Positions 1-9,658 are shown, counted from the stretch's first letter. The stretch is 64,000 nucleotides of DNA from Microbacterium oxydans (GCF_900095745.1 NZ_FMIR01000012.1:1-64000), one strand, 5' to 3'. Program-made: numbers and translations. Notes: generated by a model not told the origin, from the sequence alone.

Positions 1-41
1 CCCCCCTGCCCCACCCTGCCCCACCCGAGAGGAAAACCCGC

Positions 42-1313
42 ATGTTACAACGCAGTGCACCCGCGGCGGCTGTCGGCATCGTCGCCGTCCTGGCCCTCAC
101 CGCCTGCTCGACGTCAGACGAACCCACGAACACGGGATCGACCGGCGACCAGAAGACGCTCACCATCGCCACCGACAACGTCGCTCCGCTGGAGGCGGTC
201 GTCGAAGAGTTCGAGGCGGCCCACCCCGACATCACCGTCGAGATCCAGGACGGTGGCAGCGACTATCCCACCTTCCTCCGCACGGGTCTCGCCGCCGGCA
301 CCGCCGCCGACGTGATCCGCACCTTCCCCGGCGCCGGCAACGTCGTGAGCGTGGTTCCGCTCGACGAAGCCAGCCAGCTCGTCGACCTCAGCGGGGCCGA
401 ATGGGCGGGCGAGCTGTCGCCCACGCAGAACAACCTCTTCAGCAACGACGACAAGCTGCTGTCGGTGCCGATCGGCGCGCTCGGCCTCGGGCCCGTGTAC
501 AACGACCAGACGATGGAGCAGCTCGGCCTCGAGATTCCCGAGACCTACTCCGAGGTGCTCGACCTGTGCGCCGCCGCGAAGGACAACGGCAAGGTCGCGT
601 ACACGATGTTCCTCAAGGGTGGCAGCTCGATCCCGAGCTACGCCATGCTGGCGCCGCTCCTCTATGGCCCGAACCCCGACTTCACCGTCGAGCAGATCGC
701 GGGCGACCAGTCCTTCGCCGACTCGGAATGGGTCGACGCCTTCGCCATGCAGCAGGAGATGCTCGCCGCCGGCTGCTTCAACGAGGGGCCGACCGGCACG
801 GAGTGGAACGTCTCGTTCGAGCAGGTCGCCACCGGTCAGGCGCTCGCCACGTTCGCGTTCTCGGACACCACGTCGCTGGAAGACGTGGCTCCGGAGGGCA
901 CGACCTTCTCGATCGCCCCGTTCCCGGTCGACGACTCGGGTGACAACTACCTGGCCGCCGCCGACTCCTCGGGCTTCGGCATCAACGCCAAGTCCGACAA
1001 CCAGGATGCCGCGAAGGTGTTCATCGACTTCCTCGCGACGGCGGATGCGCAGAACGCCTACGCGACCGCGTCGAAGGGGGCGCCCTCGCTCCCGAACGAC
1101 TCCTTCTCGCCGGACAGCCCGAACCAGGCGACGGTGCTCGAGTATGTCGTGTCGGGCAAGACGGCGACCTGGCCCGACCAGGGATGGCCGGGGACGGCGA
1201 CCCAGCTCGAACTGAACGAGGTGACTCAGACGGTCATCCTCGGCTCCGATTCGCCTGAGGTCGCGGCCGAACGGCTCGATGCGGCCTTCGCCAAGGACCT
1301 CGCCGACAACTGA
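42..1313 (+). CDS. ABC sugar transporter substrate-binding lipoprotein (family 1)
   Basis: This is an extracellular solute-binding protein of the carbohydrate-type ABC importers. The 423-aa product starts with a lipoprotein signal whose lipobox LTAC puts the lipidated Cys near residue 22. The mature part has the family-1 pattern (TIATDNVAPLEAVVEEFEAAHPDI, then AAGTAADV and a late INAKSDNQDAAKVFIDFL segment). AGAGGA lies 8 bases before the ATG. No permease genes follow: a strong hairpin and three glycosidase genes come next, so the permeases are probably to the left of the window. The substrate is unknown; a rhamnose-containing oligosaccharide is inferred from the neighbours. Confidence 0.9.
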   Translation: MLQRSAPAAAVGIVAVLALTACSTSDEPTNTGSTGDQKTLTIATDNVAPLEAVVEEFEAAHPDITVEIQDGGSDYPTFLRTGLAAGTAADVIRTFPGAGNVVSVVPLDEASQLVDLSGAEWAGELSPTQNNLFSNDDKLLSVPIGALGLGPVYNDQTMEQLGLEIPETYSEVLDLCAAAKDNGKVAYTMFLKGGSSIPSYAMLAPLLYGPNPDFTVEQIAGDQSFADSEWVDAFAMQQEMLAAGCFNEGPTGTEWNVSFEQVATGQALATFAFSDTTSLEDVAPEGTTFSIAPFPVDDSGDNYLAAADSSGFGINAKSDNQDAAKVFIDFLATADAQNAYATASKGAPSLPNDSFSPDSPNQATVLEYVVSGKTATWPDQGWPGTATQLELNEVTQTVILGSDSPEVAAERLDAAFAKDLADN

Positions 1314-1321
1314 GCACGTGA

Positions 1322-1349
1322 GGTGGCGGGCCGTGACCGGCCCGCCACC
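1322..1349 (+). terminator. Intercistronic hairpin after the binding-protein gene
   Basis: A perfect 12-bp stem (GGTGGCGGGCCG paired with CGGCCCGCCACC) with a TGAC loop starts 8 bases after the binding-protein stop. There is no U-tract. It could be a terminator, or a partial terminator/mRNA stabiliser that keeps the binding protein more abundant than the downstream enzymes. Confidence 0.7.
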
Positions 1350-1380
1350 CGCGCTGCCCGTCCTCACGGAGAACGAGCTG

Positions 1381-3909
1381 ATGCCGAACACCTTTTCCCG
1401 CCTGCGCGTCAACGGGCTCGATTCTCCACTCGGGGTCGACTCGACGTCGGTGCGTCTGAGCTGGAGTGCCGACCAGCCGCTGCGGCCCGACGACCTCATC
1501 GTCGTCGAGCTCGACAGCGACTCGGCCACCGATCACCTGCACGTGCTGAGCGCCGATGCGCGGTCGATCGTGCTGCCCCGACCGGCAGGCCGGCTCGTGC
1601 AGTGGCGGGTGGGAGTGCGGCGAGAAGGTCGAATCGCGTGGGATGCCCCGCGCGGCTTCACCACCGCCCCCGATCTCGAATCGACGGGGGCGCAGTGGGT
1701 CGCCCATCCCGAGGTGGCGCGCGCTCGCGCCGAGGGCGATGACCGCACGGTGTGGTTCGCCTTCGACATCGAGTCCCACGCCTCCGACACCCGCACGCTC
1801 CTTCACCTGGCAGCCGCCGGGGTGGTCGAGGTGCGCGTCGACGGACGTCTGCGACGCGACGGCCTGCTCGGCCCCGGTTACAGCGACCTGCGTACGGAGG
1901 CGTCTGCGGCGACGCACGACCTCGGCCTGCTCGCCCCGGGGTCGCACACGGTGACGATCGAGATGGCATCGGGGCCGTACTGGATCTCGGACGACCCCGC
2001 GCGCTACCGAAAGTTCGCCGCGCAGCATCAGGCGCCACGGCTGCTCGCCGCTATCGAGCAGTTCGGAGCGAGCCCCCGCGTCACGACGAGCATGGCGGGG
2101 CACACGCGCACCGGCCGCGGCGCGACGCTCGCCGCGCACTGGTATGGCGGCGAGGACTACGACGCGGGTGTCCCCGAACCGTGGGAGCACGGCACCGACG
2201 CGGTCGCGGTCGCGGCCGGCGCCCCCTCTCCGAAGATCTGGTGGCCGGAGCATCCGCCCCTCGCCGTGGTGGAGACGCGGGAGGCGAGCGCCGCCTGGGA
2301 GGGCTCGCGCGGACGTGTCGTCGACTTCGGGGTCAATGTCGCCGGCATGCCCGAGGTCCGGTGGCAGCCAGCCGCGGAGGACCGTGTCGTGGAACTGCAC
2401 CCCGCCGAGCTGATCAGCGGCGACGGCGTCGACCAGGACAGCACGGGAACGCCGATCTTCGACAGCGTGCGCATACCGGCGGGAACAGCCGGCTCGTGGT
2501 CGCCCCGGTTCGGGTATCACGGCTTCCGGTACGTCGAGCTCCGAGGACCCAGCGCGGGGATCGAAGTCTCCGCTCACGTCATCCGGGCCGCCAACGCGCG
2601 CGCCGGCGGTTTCACGAGCGGCGATCCGTTCCTCCAGCGACTGCACGAGGTCATCGACCGCGCCGTGCAGGGGAACATGCACAGCGTCTTCACCGACTGC
2701 CCGCACCGCGAGAAGCTCGGCTGGCTGGAGCAGCTGCACTTCTGCTTCGACGCGATCGCGCGCGGCTACGACGTCGAAGCGCACCTGCGCGACATGCTGC
2801 ATCACGCGAGGACGGCCCAGCTGCCCTCCGGGGCCATTCCGAATACGGTCCCCGAGTTCGTCGACTTCAGCGGACACGCCTACCTCGACGATGACGATGC
2901 GTTCCGTTTCGACGTCAACTGGGGTGGCGTCATCGTGCATCTCCCGCTCGCGCACTACCGGGAGTACGGCGACCGACGCGTGCTCGAAGACAACGTCGCT
3001 GCCATGAAGGCGTACGTCGCCTATCTCGCAAGCCGTCAGGTGGCGGGGCTGATCGACTTCGGCCTCGGCGACTGGATCGCCATCGACGCCTCGGCCCCCC
3101 GCGAACTCGTGGCCTCGCACGGGTTCCTGCGCGTGCTCGAGTCCGCCGAGGTGATCGCGGAGATCGTGGGCGAGCAGGCGTGGGCGTCGGAGCTCCGGGC
3201 GCTGGCGGGTTCCGTGCTCCACGCGCTCCGGCGGCACGAGGCTCCCGGCGCCGATGCCAGTCAGACCGAGCTCGTGATCCTCACGGACATCGCCGAGAAG
3301 CGCGGTGACGGCGCGGCATCCGACGCCTTCTTCGCCTCGCTGCTCGAGCGCATCGCTGCCGACGGCGACGCGTTCACCGTCGGCGAGGTCACCTTCGCGC
3401 TGCTCGTCGATCTGCTGCACCGGCGCGGTCATGCCGAGCTCGTGCATCGCACGATCTCGCGCACCGATGTTCCCGGATACGGCATGCAGCTCTCGCGCGG
3501 GGTGACCGCCCTCGCGGAGACCTGGTCGGCCGAGAGGCTCACCGTCGGCGAGGGTTCCAACAACCACTTCATGCTCGGGATGATCGACCACTGGCTGCAG
3601 AGCGATGTCGCGGGTCTTCGTCAAAGTCCGACCTCCATCGCGTGGCGGTCAGCGGTGATCTCTCCGACCTTCCTGGCCGACGTGCCGAGCGCCGCATCGG
3701 TCTACCACTCGGTGCGCGGCACCTACCGGGTGGCATGGCACCGGGAAGGGCCGCACGTGCGTGTGGAGATCGAGATTCCGGTCGACGGGCAGGCGAGGGT
3801 GCTGATCCCGGGCGTCGCGCCGCATGACGTCGGCCCCGGTACGCACGTGTACCTCGCAGACGACGCCGACACGGTCATGGCTGCGGCGGAGGTGAGCGCT
3901 CATGGTTGA
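1381..3909 (+). CDS. Alpha-L-rhamnosidase, GH78 family
   Basis: The 842-aa product has the GH78 layout: N-terminal beta-sandwich modules, then an (alpha/alpha)6 catalytic barrel. The family hallmark DCPHREKLGW starts near residue 439; its Asp and Glu match the acidic residues of the conserved DCPxRxE motif. The next position, usually GWxGD, reads GWLEQ here. A late AETW...SNNH segment matches the C-terminal acidic/His region. There is no signal peptide, so the enzyme is probably cytoplasmic and acts on imported oligosaccharides. ATG 1381 is chosen because the upstream in-frame extension runs through the hairpin. It overlaps the next gene by 8 bases (ATGGTTGA), showing co-translation. Confidence 0.88.
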   Translation: MPNTFSRLRVNGLDSPLGVDSTSVRLSWSADQPLRPDDLIVVELDSDSATDHLHVLSADARSIVLPRPAGRLVQWRVGVRREGRIAWDAPRGFTTAPDLESTGAQWVAHPEVARARAEGDDRTVWFAFDIESHASDTRTLLHLAAAGVVEVRVDGRLRRDGLLGPGYSDLRTEASAATHDLGLLAPGSHTVTIEMASGPYWISDDPARYRKFAAQHQAPRLLAAIEQFGASPRVTTSMAGHTRTGRGATLAAHWYGGEDYDAGVPEPWEHGTDAVAVAAGAPSPKIWWPEHPPLAVVETREASAAWEGSRGRVVDFGVNVAGMPEVRWQPAAEDRVVELHPAELISGDGVDQDSTGTPIFDSVRIPAGTAGSWSPRFGYHGFRYVELRGPSAGIEVSAHVIRAANARAGGFTSGDPFLQRLHEVIDRAVQGNMHSVFTDCPHREKLGWLEQLHFCFDAIARGYDVEAHLRDMLHHARTAQLPSGAIPNTVPEFVDFSGHAYLDDDDAFRFDVNWGGVIVHLPLAHYREYGDRRVLEDNVAAMKAYVAYLASRQVAGLIDFGLGDWIAIDASAPRELVASHGFLRVLESAEVIAEIVGEQAWASELRALAGSVLHALRRHEAPGADASQTELVILTDIAEKRGDGAASDAFFASLLERIAADGDAFTVGEVTFALLVDLLHRRGHAELVHRTISRTDVPGYGMQLSRGVTALAETWSAERLTVGEGSNNHFMLGMIDHWLQSDVAGLRQSPTSIAWRSAVISPTFLADVPSAASVYHSVRGTYRVAWHREGPHVRVEIEIPVDGQARVLIPGVAPHDVGPGTHVYLADDADTVMAAAEVSAHG

Positions 3910-5419
3910 CGTGCGCTCCGGCACGCCGGCTTTCGTGTCGGCACTCGAGGAGGATCACGCGCTCCGCGCCTCGGTGCAGAGGCTGCTGCGCGACGACTAC
4001 GAGGTGGCCGACGTGATGCGGAGCACTCTCGAGAGCGACTGGCCGGGAGACCTCGCCGGGCGCCTGCTGCTCTCGCTCTCCCGGTACGCGCGGGCCGGAA
4101 TGCCGACCCTCGAGCGTGCGACGCAACTGAACGAGGCGATGCTCGATGCGCTCGTGCCGCGCGGGTATCTCGGCCCCGAGGTCGGGGAGGTCAGCGATGA
4201 GCAGCAGGTCGCCTGCCATGGGTGGGTGGCCGCGGGGCTGCTGCAGTTCTTCCACGTCGCCGGCGACGAACGCTCCCGGAGGGCCGCGTTCCGCGTGATC
4301 GACGCGCTCATCGCCCCGGCTCTCCGGCGCCGCGACTATCCGTGGGCGCGCGTCGTCCCCACCTACGGCGGTGCGCCATCGGGCACCGCCACCGAGGTGA
4401 TCGACGGGTGGGCCGTCTCGAGCGACGTGTGGTGCGTGCTGCTGTCCTTGAACGCGCTCGTGCCGGCGGCTCTCCTCAGCGGGCGCTCCGATCTCGCCGA
4501 TCTCATCGTCGAACTGACGCAGACCGTGAGCACCCTGGATGTCGTCGCGCACCGGGCCCAGCTGCACGCGGTGCTCGCCGCCGCCCGCAACCTCGCCGAC
4601 TGGTCGGTCGCGACCGGCGACGCACAGGCCGCCGATGTCGCGACCGTGCTCTATGACACGTATGCGCGCGAGGGGCGCACGCTCAATCACGCCACCTTCA
4701 ACTGGTTCGGCCGCCCCGACAGCTGGACGGAGCCGTGCGCGATCGTCGACTCGATCGGCGTCGCGGGATCCCTCCACGAGCTGACCGGCGATGGCCGGTA
4801 CCGAGTGGATGCCGCCCGCATCGCGCACAACGGGCTGTCCTTCGCCGAGCGCCTCGACGGCAGCTTCGGGCTCGACACGATCGCCACCGCGAGCGATCCG
4901 ATCCTCGCGGCGGTCGAACCCGATGCGCACTGGTGCTGCACGATCCGCGGGGCGATCGGGCTGCTCGAGGCTCGGGAGACCGCAGCCCGGCTGCACGGGG
5001 AGGTGTTGGTGGTCACCGACCTGTACCCCGGCACGCACGTGGTGCACACGGACGCCGGCGTCTGGCGCATCCGCCAGGAGACGCGCTACCCCGCAGACAC
5101 GACGGTCGGTTTCACGGTCGTCGAAGCGCCGGAGACGACCGGGGAGTTCGTGATCGAGATCGCCGTCGAAGACGTGGTTCGCACCGTGACCCTCCCGGCT
5201 CGGATCGGGGCGACCGCGGTCGTCGAGCTCGTCTTCTCGCCGCACCGCGAACAGCTCACCGAAGCGGATGTCGAGCGGGTGGGTCCGGTGCTGTTGGTGC
5301 GCGATGCCCACGATCCCGACGCGCCGCCGCGGCCGCTCACCGACTTCGCGGGCACCTTCCTCGGCGTGGCCGGCCCCCGCCTGATCCTCACTCTCGACGT
5401 CGACGGGCGGCGTCGATAA
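3902..5419 (+). CDS. Six-hairpin glycosidase-like protein (GH127/DUF1680-like)
   Basis: The 505-aa product has the all-helical repeat pattern of six-hairpin glycosidases. It includes HGWVAAGLLQFF, WTEPCAIVDSIG and a HWCCTIRGAIGL segment that resembles the paired-Cys region of the DUF1680/GH127 beta-L-arabinofuranosidase family. A C-terminal beta-rich part follows. There is no signal peptide. It overlaps the rhamnosidase gene, so it probably helps take apart the same imported glycan. The exact glycosidase family and substrate are uncertain; the fold assignment is firmer than the specificity. Confidence 0.6.
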   Translation: MVDVRSGTPAFVSALEEDHALRASVQRLLRDDYEVADVMRSTLESDWPGDLAGRLLLSLSRYARAGMPTLERATQLNEAMLDALVPRGYLGPEVGEVSDEQQVACHGWVAAGLLQFFHVAGDERSRRAAFRVIDALIAPALRRRDYPWARVVPTYGGAPSGTATEVIDGWAVSSDVWCVLLSLNALVPAALLSGRSDLADLIVELTQTVSTLDVVAHRAQLHAVLAAARNLADWSVATGDAQAADVATVLYDTYAREGRTLNHATFNWFGRPDSWTEPCAIVDSIGVAGSLHELTGDGRYRVDAARIAHNGLSFAERLDGSFGLDTIATASDPILAAVEPDAHWCCTIRGAIGLLEARETAARLHGEVLVVTDLYPGTHVVHTDAGVWRIRQETRYPADTTVGFTVVEAPETTGEFVIEIAVEDVVRTVTLPARIGATAVVELVFSPHREQLTEADVERVGPVLLVRDAHDPDAPPRPLTDFAGTFLGVAGPRLILTLDVDGRRR

Positions 5420-5470
5420 CAGCCGAACACCGGACCGGCACCGATGCCGGACGCTCAAAGGAGAGCACAC

Positions 5471-7990
5471 ATGAGATATCGCAATCTGATCGGGGCGCTC
5501 GCCGCGGTCGCGCTCGTGGCCACGGGCGCAGTGTCGCCCGCTGTCGCCGCGGATGGCGCCGTCGATGCGGCCACCGACGCCACCACCTCCGGCGCGACCG
5601 CGACCGCGGCCGCTACGCCGAATGTCGGCATCTGGTACGCCACCTGGTACTCGAAGGTCCCTGCACTGCCGATCACCTCCGCGACGGGCCACGGCGCCTC
5701 CAGTGCGAGCCAGTTCCTCGCCGATGTGAACGGCGATGGAAAGGACGACGCCGTCACGTTCGATGCCACGGGTGTGTGGAGGGTGGGGCTCTCGACGGGC
5801 ACCGGTTTCGCGGCCGCGACCGCCTGGGTGTCCGGCCACGGAGCCGGGTCGAGTGAGCGCTTCATGGCCGATGTCAACGGTGACGGCCGCGCGGATGCGG
5901 TCGCGTACTTCGCCACTGACGGCAACGGCGACGGGCAGCCGGGCGACTGGTATGTCGCGCTCTCGTCGGGGACGTCGTTCCAGCAGTACACGCTCTGGAG
6001 GGCGAACACCGGGGCGAGCGCCAATGCACGTTTCGTCGCCGACGTGACCGGAGACGGCCGCGCGGATCTCGCCACCTTCACCAACGGTTCCGGAGCGGTG
6101 AACAGTGGCACGTGGCACGCCGGCGCCTCATCGGGCACCGGCTTCGCCGCCCTCACGACCTGGCGGACCGGTTTCGGCGGTAACACGACCCGCCAGTTCC
6201 TCGCCGACACGACGGGAGACGGCAAGGCGGATGCGGTGTACTTCGCCGCGTGGGACGGGTCCTGGTACACGACCCCGTCGACCGGCACCGCGTTCGGAGC
6301 CCCCGCCGCGTGGACCACCACGCACGGCATCGGATCGAACGACCAGTTCGTCACGGACGGCAACGGCGACGGTTACGCGGAGCCCTACGTCTACTTCCAC
6401 GCCGACGTCACGGGCGACGGCGTGGGCGGCGACCTGATGGGCCGCGAGTACGACCGCGCGCTCAAGGCCATCTCGCCGGAGAACATCGCGCTGCATACGG
6501 GGTTCGGGGTGGGCGCGACGCGTCTGTTGCAGGGGAACATCACCGGTGACCGCTACGGCTGGAAGGCGACCGTCGCCTTCACCGCCGGAGTCGGCGGCGG
6601 AACCTGGAACGCTCTGCGATATCGCTCGGCGGACAGCGTCTCCACCAACACCTGGGCGGGATTCCCCGGCAAGCCGGCGATCCGGTACGTCCCGTACACC
6701 CTCGGCAGCTACCAGACGTACGACAGCGGGAACTCGGCGGTGATCGACGAGCACCTGAACACCATCTCCGGTGCGGAGATCGACTGGCTCCTGCTCGACG
6801 AGACGAACGGTCTGAACAACGTCAGCGGTGCCATCCTCAACCGGGCGGCCGACGTCGCGGCGCGCATCGCGGTGCACAACGCGCAACCCGCGAAACGCGA
6901 CATCCGATACGCCTTCGCCATCGGCCGGGTGCAGTGGACGGGCACCCCCGTGACGATCGAGCAGGAAGCGGCGCAGACCTGGGCCGAGTTCGCCGGTGAC
7001 CCCGCGATCGGCGGTCCCGAGCACTACCACGAAGTCGACGGGAAGCCGCTGCTCGTGGTCTACGCGCCGGTCTCGACGCAGAACGCGTGGCGCTCCTACA
7101 CGGGTGACAAGAGCGCGTCGAACCACTTCACCGTGCGCTTCGCTTCGAGCGCGCTGCCGGGTGAGTACGGCTGGCAGCTCGGCCCCGACGGCTCGCCGTC
7201 GAACGACGAGGTGATGCTCACCATGCCCGGGTGGAACAACAACGTGCCCGGCTACACCCCGGTCTCGCGTCAGAACGGGCTCTATTACATCGAGAAGACG
7301 TGGCGGCGGGTGCTCGACCGGCCGACCCCGCCCGAGAGCGTCGTGATCAACTCGTTCAACGAGTTCGCCGAGGAGACATCGGTGCAGATCGCCGACACGA
7401 GCGGTCTCGTGGCACCCGCCGAGAAGTGGACCAACACCGACGGCGTGATCGACAACTCGATGTACTGGAACATGACGAAGGACTTCGTGCGCCAGCTGAA
7501 GCATCCGGACGCCGTGCATCATGCGAAGTCCGACTTCGCCAGCACCCAGGGCGCCGGAGGGTGGTCGTACGAGCAGTGGACCTATCCGAGCGGCTCACGA
7601 GTGATCGCGCCGATGACGTGGGATGCCGCCAACACCCGGTGGAAGGGGACGGCCACCTGGACCATGGTCCGGTCCGACGCACAGCATCCGGATGTCGGAG
7701 CCGATGCCGCGCGCGTCTATGTCGCCCCGACTGCGGGCAGCACGGTGGTCACAGGGGTCGTCTCCAAGCCGCAGGCGGGTGGTGACGGAGTGGTCGTGCG
7801 CATCCTCAAGAACAACACTCAGATCTGGCCGACCGGCACGACGGGCATCACTCTGACGACTGCCGCGGCGCGCACGTTCCGGGTGCCGGTGACGGTCGCG
7901 GCCGGCGACCGTCTGGAGTTCGTCACCCAGGCGCGCTCCACCGCGGCGTACGACACGACGGCGTGGGACGCGACGGTCACCTACCAGTAG
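5471..7990 (+). CDS. Secreted FG-GAP/VCBS-repeat protein with GH99-like domain
   Basis: The 839-aa exported protein has a Sec signal peptide ending AVA near residue 27. About six calcium-binding FG-GAP-type blades follow (ADVNGDGKDD, ADVNGDGRAD, ADVTGDGRAD, ADTTGDGKAD and relatives), through about residue 320. The middle region (about 380-660) resembles GH99/GH71-type TIM barrels of endo-acting alpha-mannosidases: WLLLDETN, HYHEVDGKPLLVVY and SFNEFAEETSVQ. A C-terminal beta-sandwich comes last. ATG 5471 is taken because AAAGGAGAG lies just upstream and the signal peptide starts there. It probably makes the first extracellular cut of the polysaccharide that the two upstream enzymes finish. Specificity is not known. 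Confidence 0.65.
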   Translation: MRYRNLIGALAAVALVATGAVSPAVAADGAVDAATDATTSGATATAAATPNVGIWYATWYSKVPALPITSATGHGASSASQFLADVNGDGKDDAVTFDATGVWRVGLSTGTGFAAATAWVSGHGAGSSERFMADVNGDGRADAVAYFATDGNGDGQPGDWYVALSSGTSFQQYTLWRANTGASANARFVADVTGDGRADLATFTNGSGAVNSGTWHAGASSGTGFAALTTWRTGFGGNTTRQFLADTTGDGKADAVYFAAWDGSWYTTPSTGTAFGAPAAWTTTHGIGSNDQFVTDGNGDGYAEPYVYFHADVTGDGVGGDLMGREYDRALKAISPENIALHTGFGVGATRLLQGNITGDRYGWKATVAFTAGVGGGTWNALRYRSADSVSTNTWAGFPGKPAIRYVPYTLGSYQTYDSGNSAVIDEHLNTISGAEIDWLLLDETNGLNNVSGAILNRAADVAARIAVHNAQPAKRDIRYAFAIGRVQWTGTPVTIEQEAAQTWAEFAGDPAIGGPEHYHEVDGKPLLVVYAPVSTQNAWRSYTGDKSASNHFTVRFASSALPGEYGWQLGPDGSPSNDEVMLTMPGWNNNVPGYTPVSRQNGLYYIEKTWRRVLDRPTPPESVVINSFNEFAEETSVQIADTSGLVAPAEKWTNTDGVIDNSMYWNMTKDFVRQLKHPDAVHHAKSDFASTQGAGGWSYEQWTYPSGSRVIAPMTWDAANTRWKGTATWTMVRSDAQHPDVGADAARVYVAPTAGSTVVTGVVSKPQAGGDGVVVRILKNNTQIWPTGTTGITLTTAAARTFRVPVTVAAGDRLEFVTQARSTAAYDTTAWDATVTYQ

Positions 7991-7998
7991 GCGACGAA

Positions 7999-8032
7999 GC
8001 GGGCACCCTTCTCGGTCGAGGAGGGTGCCCGC
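7999..8032. terminator. Bidirectional terminator hairpin
   Basis: A 15-bp stem (GCGGGCACCCTTCTC with its complement, one G-U pair) and a GGTC loop lie between the convergent glycosidase and SDR genes. It probably ends both transcripts. Confidence 0.8.
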
Positions 8033-8048
8033 TACGTGGTGCGGTCTG

Positions 8049-8804
8049 TTACTTGCGGGGCGGGTTCAGCGGCAGCCACTGTTCGAGAGTCGTCTCGAAG
8101 ATGTGCGCGCCCTCGACGGGGATGAGGGTGCGCTCCTCGATCACGGCGCCGTAGTACGGAGCGGTGTCGTCGCGGACCACCGTGCGGGCGTCGCCACGGA
8201 ACGTCAGCGCGCGCCGGGCGAACTCGTCCATGCCCATGGCCTCGGGGCCCGCGATCTCGACGTCGCCGGCCGGTTCGCCCGCCGCAGCGCGCGCGACGGC
8301 GGTCGCCACGTCCTCGGCTGCGATGGGCTGGATCAGCGCGCCCGGCAGGCTCACAGTGTCGCCCTCCGTCGAGATATCGGCGATGCTGCCGACGAACTCG
8401 AAGAACTGCGTGGCGTGCACGAGGGAGTACGGGATGCCCGACTCACGGATGAGCTGCTCCTGCGCCACCTTCGCGGCGAAGTAGTCGATGTGCTGCGGGC
8501 GGTTCGTGCCCACGATGGTGAGCGCGACGTGGTGGGTCACGCCCGCCTCCGCCTCGGCTGCCAGCAGGTTGCGCGTGGAGGTGGTGAAGAACTTCAGGAC
8601 GTCCTGGGCCTCGAACGACGGCGAGTTGGAGACGTCGACGACCGTGTTCGCGCCGACCAGGACCTCGGCGAGTCCTTCGCCGGTGAGCGAGTTGACGCCG
8701 GTGTTGGGAGAGGCGGCGACGGCCTCGTGGCCGTGCTCGCTCAGCTTCGCGACGACCTTCGAACCGATGAGGCCGGTTCCTCCGATGACGACGATCTTTG
8801 CCAT
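8049..8804 (-). CDS. NAD(P)-binding SDR/NmrA-like oxidoreductase, paralogue 1
   Basis: The 251-aa atypical short-chain dehydrogenase starts MAKIVVIGGTGLIGSKVV, a Rossmann glycine motif, and contains the segments DVSNSPSFE and HHVALTIVGTNR. It lacks the classical YxxxK of standard SDRs and belongs with NmrA/epimerase-like sugar-nucleotide-fold proteins. It is clearly paralogous to the genes at 8903-9658 and 14325-15095. ATG 8804 follows a GGAAGG ribosome site. Its promoter carries the same ECF-type motif as five others in this region. The reaction is unknown; oxidoreductases and epimerases of this kind are typical partners of ECF41 sigma factors. Confidence 0.85.
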   Translation of the reverse strand: MAKIVVIGGTGLIGSKVVAKLSEHGHEAVAASPNTGVNSLTGEGLAEVLVGANTVVDVSNSPSFEAQDVLKFFTTSTRNLLAAEAEAGVTHHVALTIVGTNRPQHIDYFAAKVAQEQLIRESGIPYSLVHATQFFEFVGSIADISTEGDTVSLPGALIQPIAAEDVATAVARAAAGEPAGDVEIAGPEAMGMDEFARRALTFRGDARTVVRDDTAPYYGAVIEERTLIPVEGAHIFETTLEQWLPLNPPRK

Positions 8805-8850
8805 TTCATGCCTTCCTTTCCGGGGCGCCGAAGGGGTGCCCATCAGCTAT

Positions 8851-8877
8851 GACCGAGTGGCAGCCCTCGTTGTGACG
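8851..8877 (-). promoter_or_regulatory. ECF41-type promoter (site 1)
   Basis: On the minus strand the -35 element CGTCACA (8871-8877) is followed by N15 and CGGTC (8851-8855). It lies about 47 bases upstream of the SDR start at 8804. Same motif and spacing as five other sites between 9.7 and 14.3 kb. Confidence 0.85.
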
Positions 8878-8902
8878 GATGCCATCGCGCACGGTCTGGT
8901 CT

Positions 8903-9658
8903 TCAGACGGTCGCCGCGATACGCCACTCGTGGTACCTCGTGGGAGCGATCGTCGCGGTCGCTTCGGGGAGCAGATCGCGGTTCTGCAGACGCGCTCCGA
9001 AATAGGTGCCGAGAGGGTCCGCGACCACTTCACGCTCGTCCTGCCGGGCCCGGAGATCCTGGGCGGCGATCTGTTCGAGGCTGAAGACCTCCGGACCGCC
9101 GAACTCCACCATGCCGAAGAGCGGTTCGCCGACGGCCGTGCGAGCGACCGCTTCGGCGACATCGTCGGCGGCCATCGGCTGCACGAGCACATCCGCGACA
9201 CGGACGGCGCCGCTGCGCGCCGCCTGGTCGGTGATGTTGCGGATGAACTCGAAGAACTGGGTGGCGTGCACGAGGGAGTATGGGCGTCGCGACTCGACGA
9301 TCATCCGCTCCTGCTGCTCTTTCGCCACGAAGTAACCGCCCTCCGCACGGGCCAGACGGTCGGTGCCGACGACGGAGAGTGCGACGTGATGGCGGACTCC
9401 GGCGGCCTCGCCGTAGGTGAGCAGGTTCATCGTCGAGGTGTAGAAGAAGTCGCGGGCGGCCTCCTCGTCGGTGTACGAGGAGTTCGAGACGTCGACGACG
9501 ACGTCCGCGCCGGTCAGAGCATCCTCCAGTCCTTCGCCCGTGTATGAATTGACGCCGGTGGCGCGAGCGGCGGCGACGACATCATGTCCGCTCGCTCGCA
9601 GCGTGCGGACGAGCCTCGTTCCGATCAATCCCGTTCCGCCGATGACCGTGATTCTCAT
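8903..9658 (-). CDS. NAD(P)-binding SDR/NmrA-like oxidoreductase, paralogue 2
   Basis: The 251-aa product starts MRITVIGGTGLIGTRLV with a Rossmann motif. It shares GVNSYTGEGLEDALTGAD, DVVVDVSNS and RHHVALSVVGTDR with its neighbour at 8049-8804, so the two probably arose by duplication. A much longer in-frame reading to 10069 is rejected: it crosses two promoters and the real start has the glycine motif at its N-terminus. It is an NmrA/epimerase-type NAD(P)-dependent protein of unknown substrate, transcribed from its own ECF-type promoter. Confidence 0.85.
   Translation of the reverse strand: MRITVIGGTGLIGTRLVRTLRASGHDVVAAARATGVNSYTGEGLEDALTGADVVVDVSNSSYTDEEAARDFFYTSTMNLLTYGEAAGVRHHVALSVVGTDRLARAEGGYFVAKEQQERMIVESRRPYSLVHATQFFEFIRNITDQAARSGAVRVADVLVQPMAADDVAEAVARTAVGEPLFGMVEFGGPEVFSLEQIAAQDLRARQDEREVVADPLGTYFGARLQNRDLLPEATATIAPTRYHEWRIAATV

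Noticed and set aside
1-41. CTGCCCCACC repeated upstream of the first gene
   Set aside because: Only two copies, cut by the window edge; too little to call a repeat element or promoter.
1234-3624. 796-codon minus-strand ORF
   Set aside because: It is the antisense shadow of the GH78 rhamnosidase; the product is low-complexity, Arg/Asp/Gly-rich and has no domain, while the plus strand has clear family motifs.
3875-6118. 747-codon minus-strand ORF
   Set aside because: Shadow of the six-hairpin glycosidase and the FG-GAP gene.
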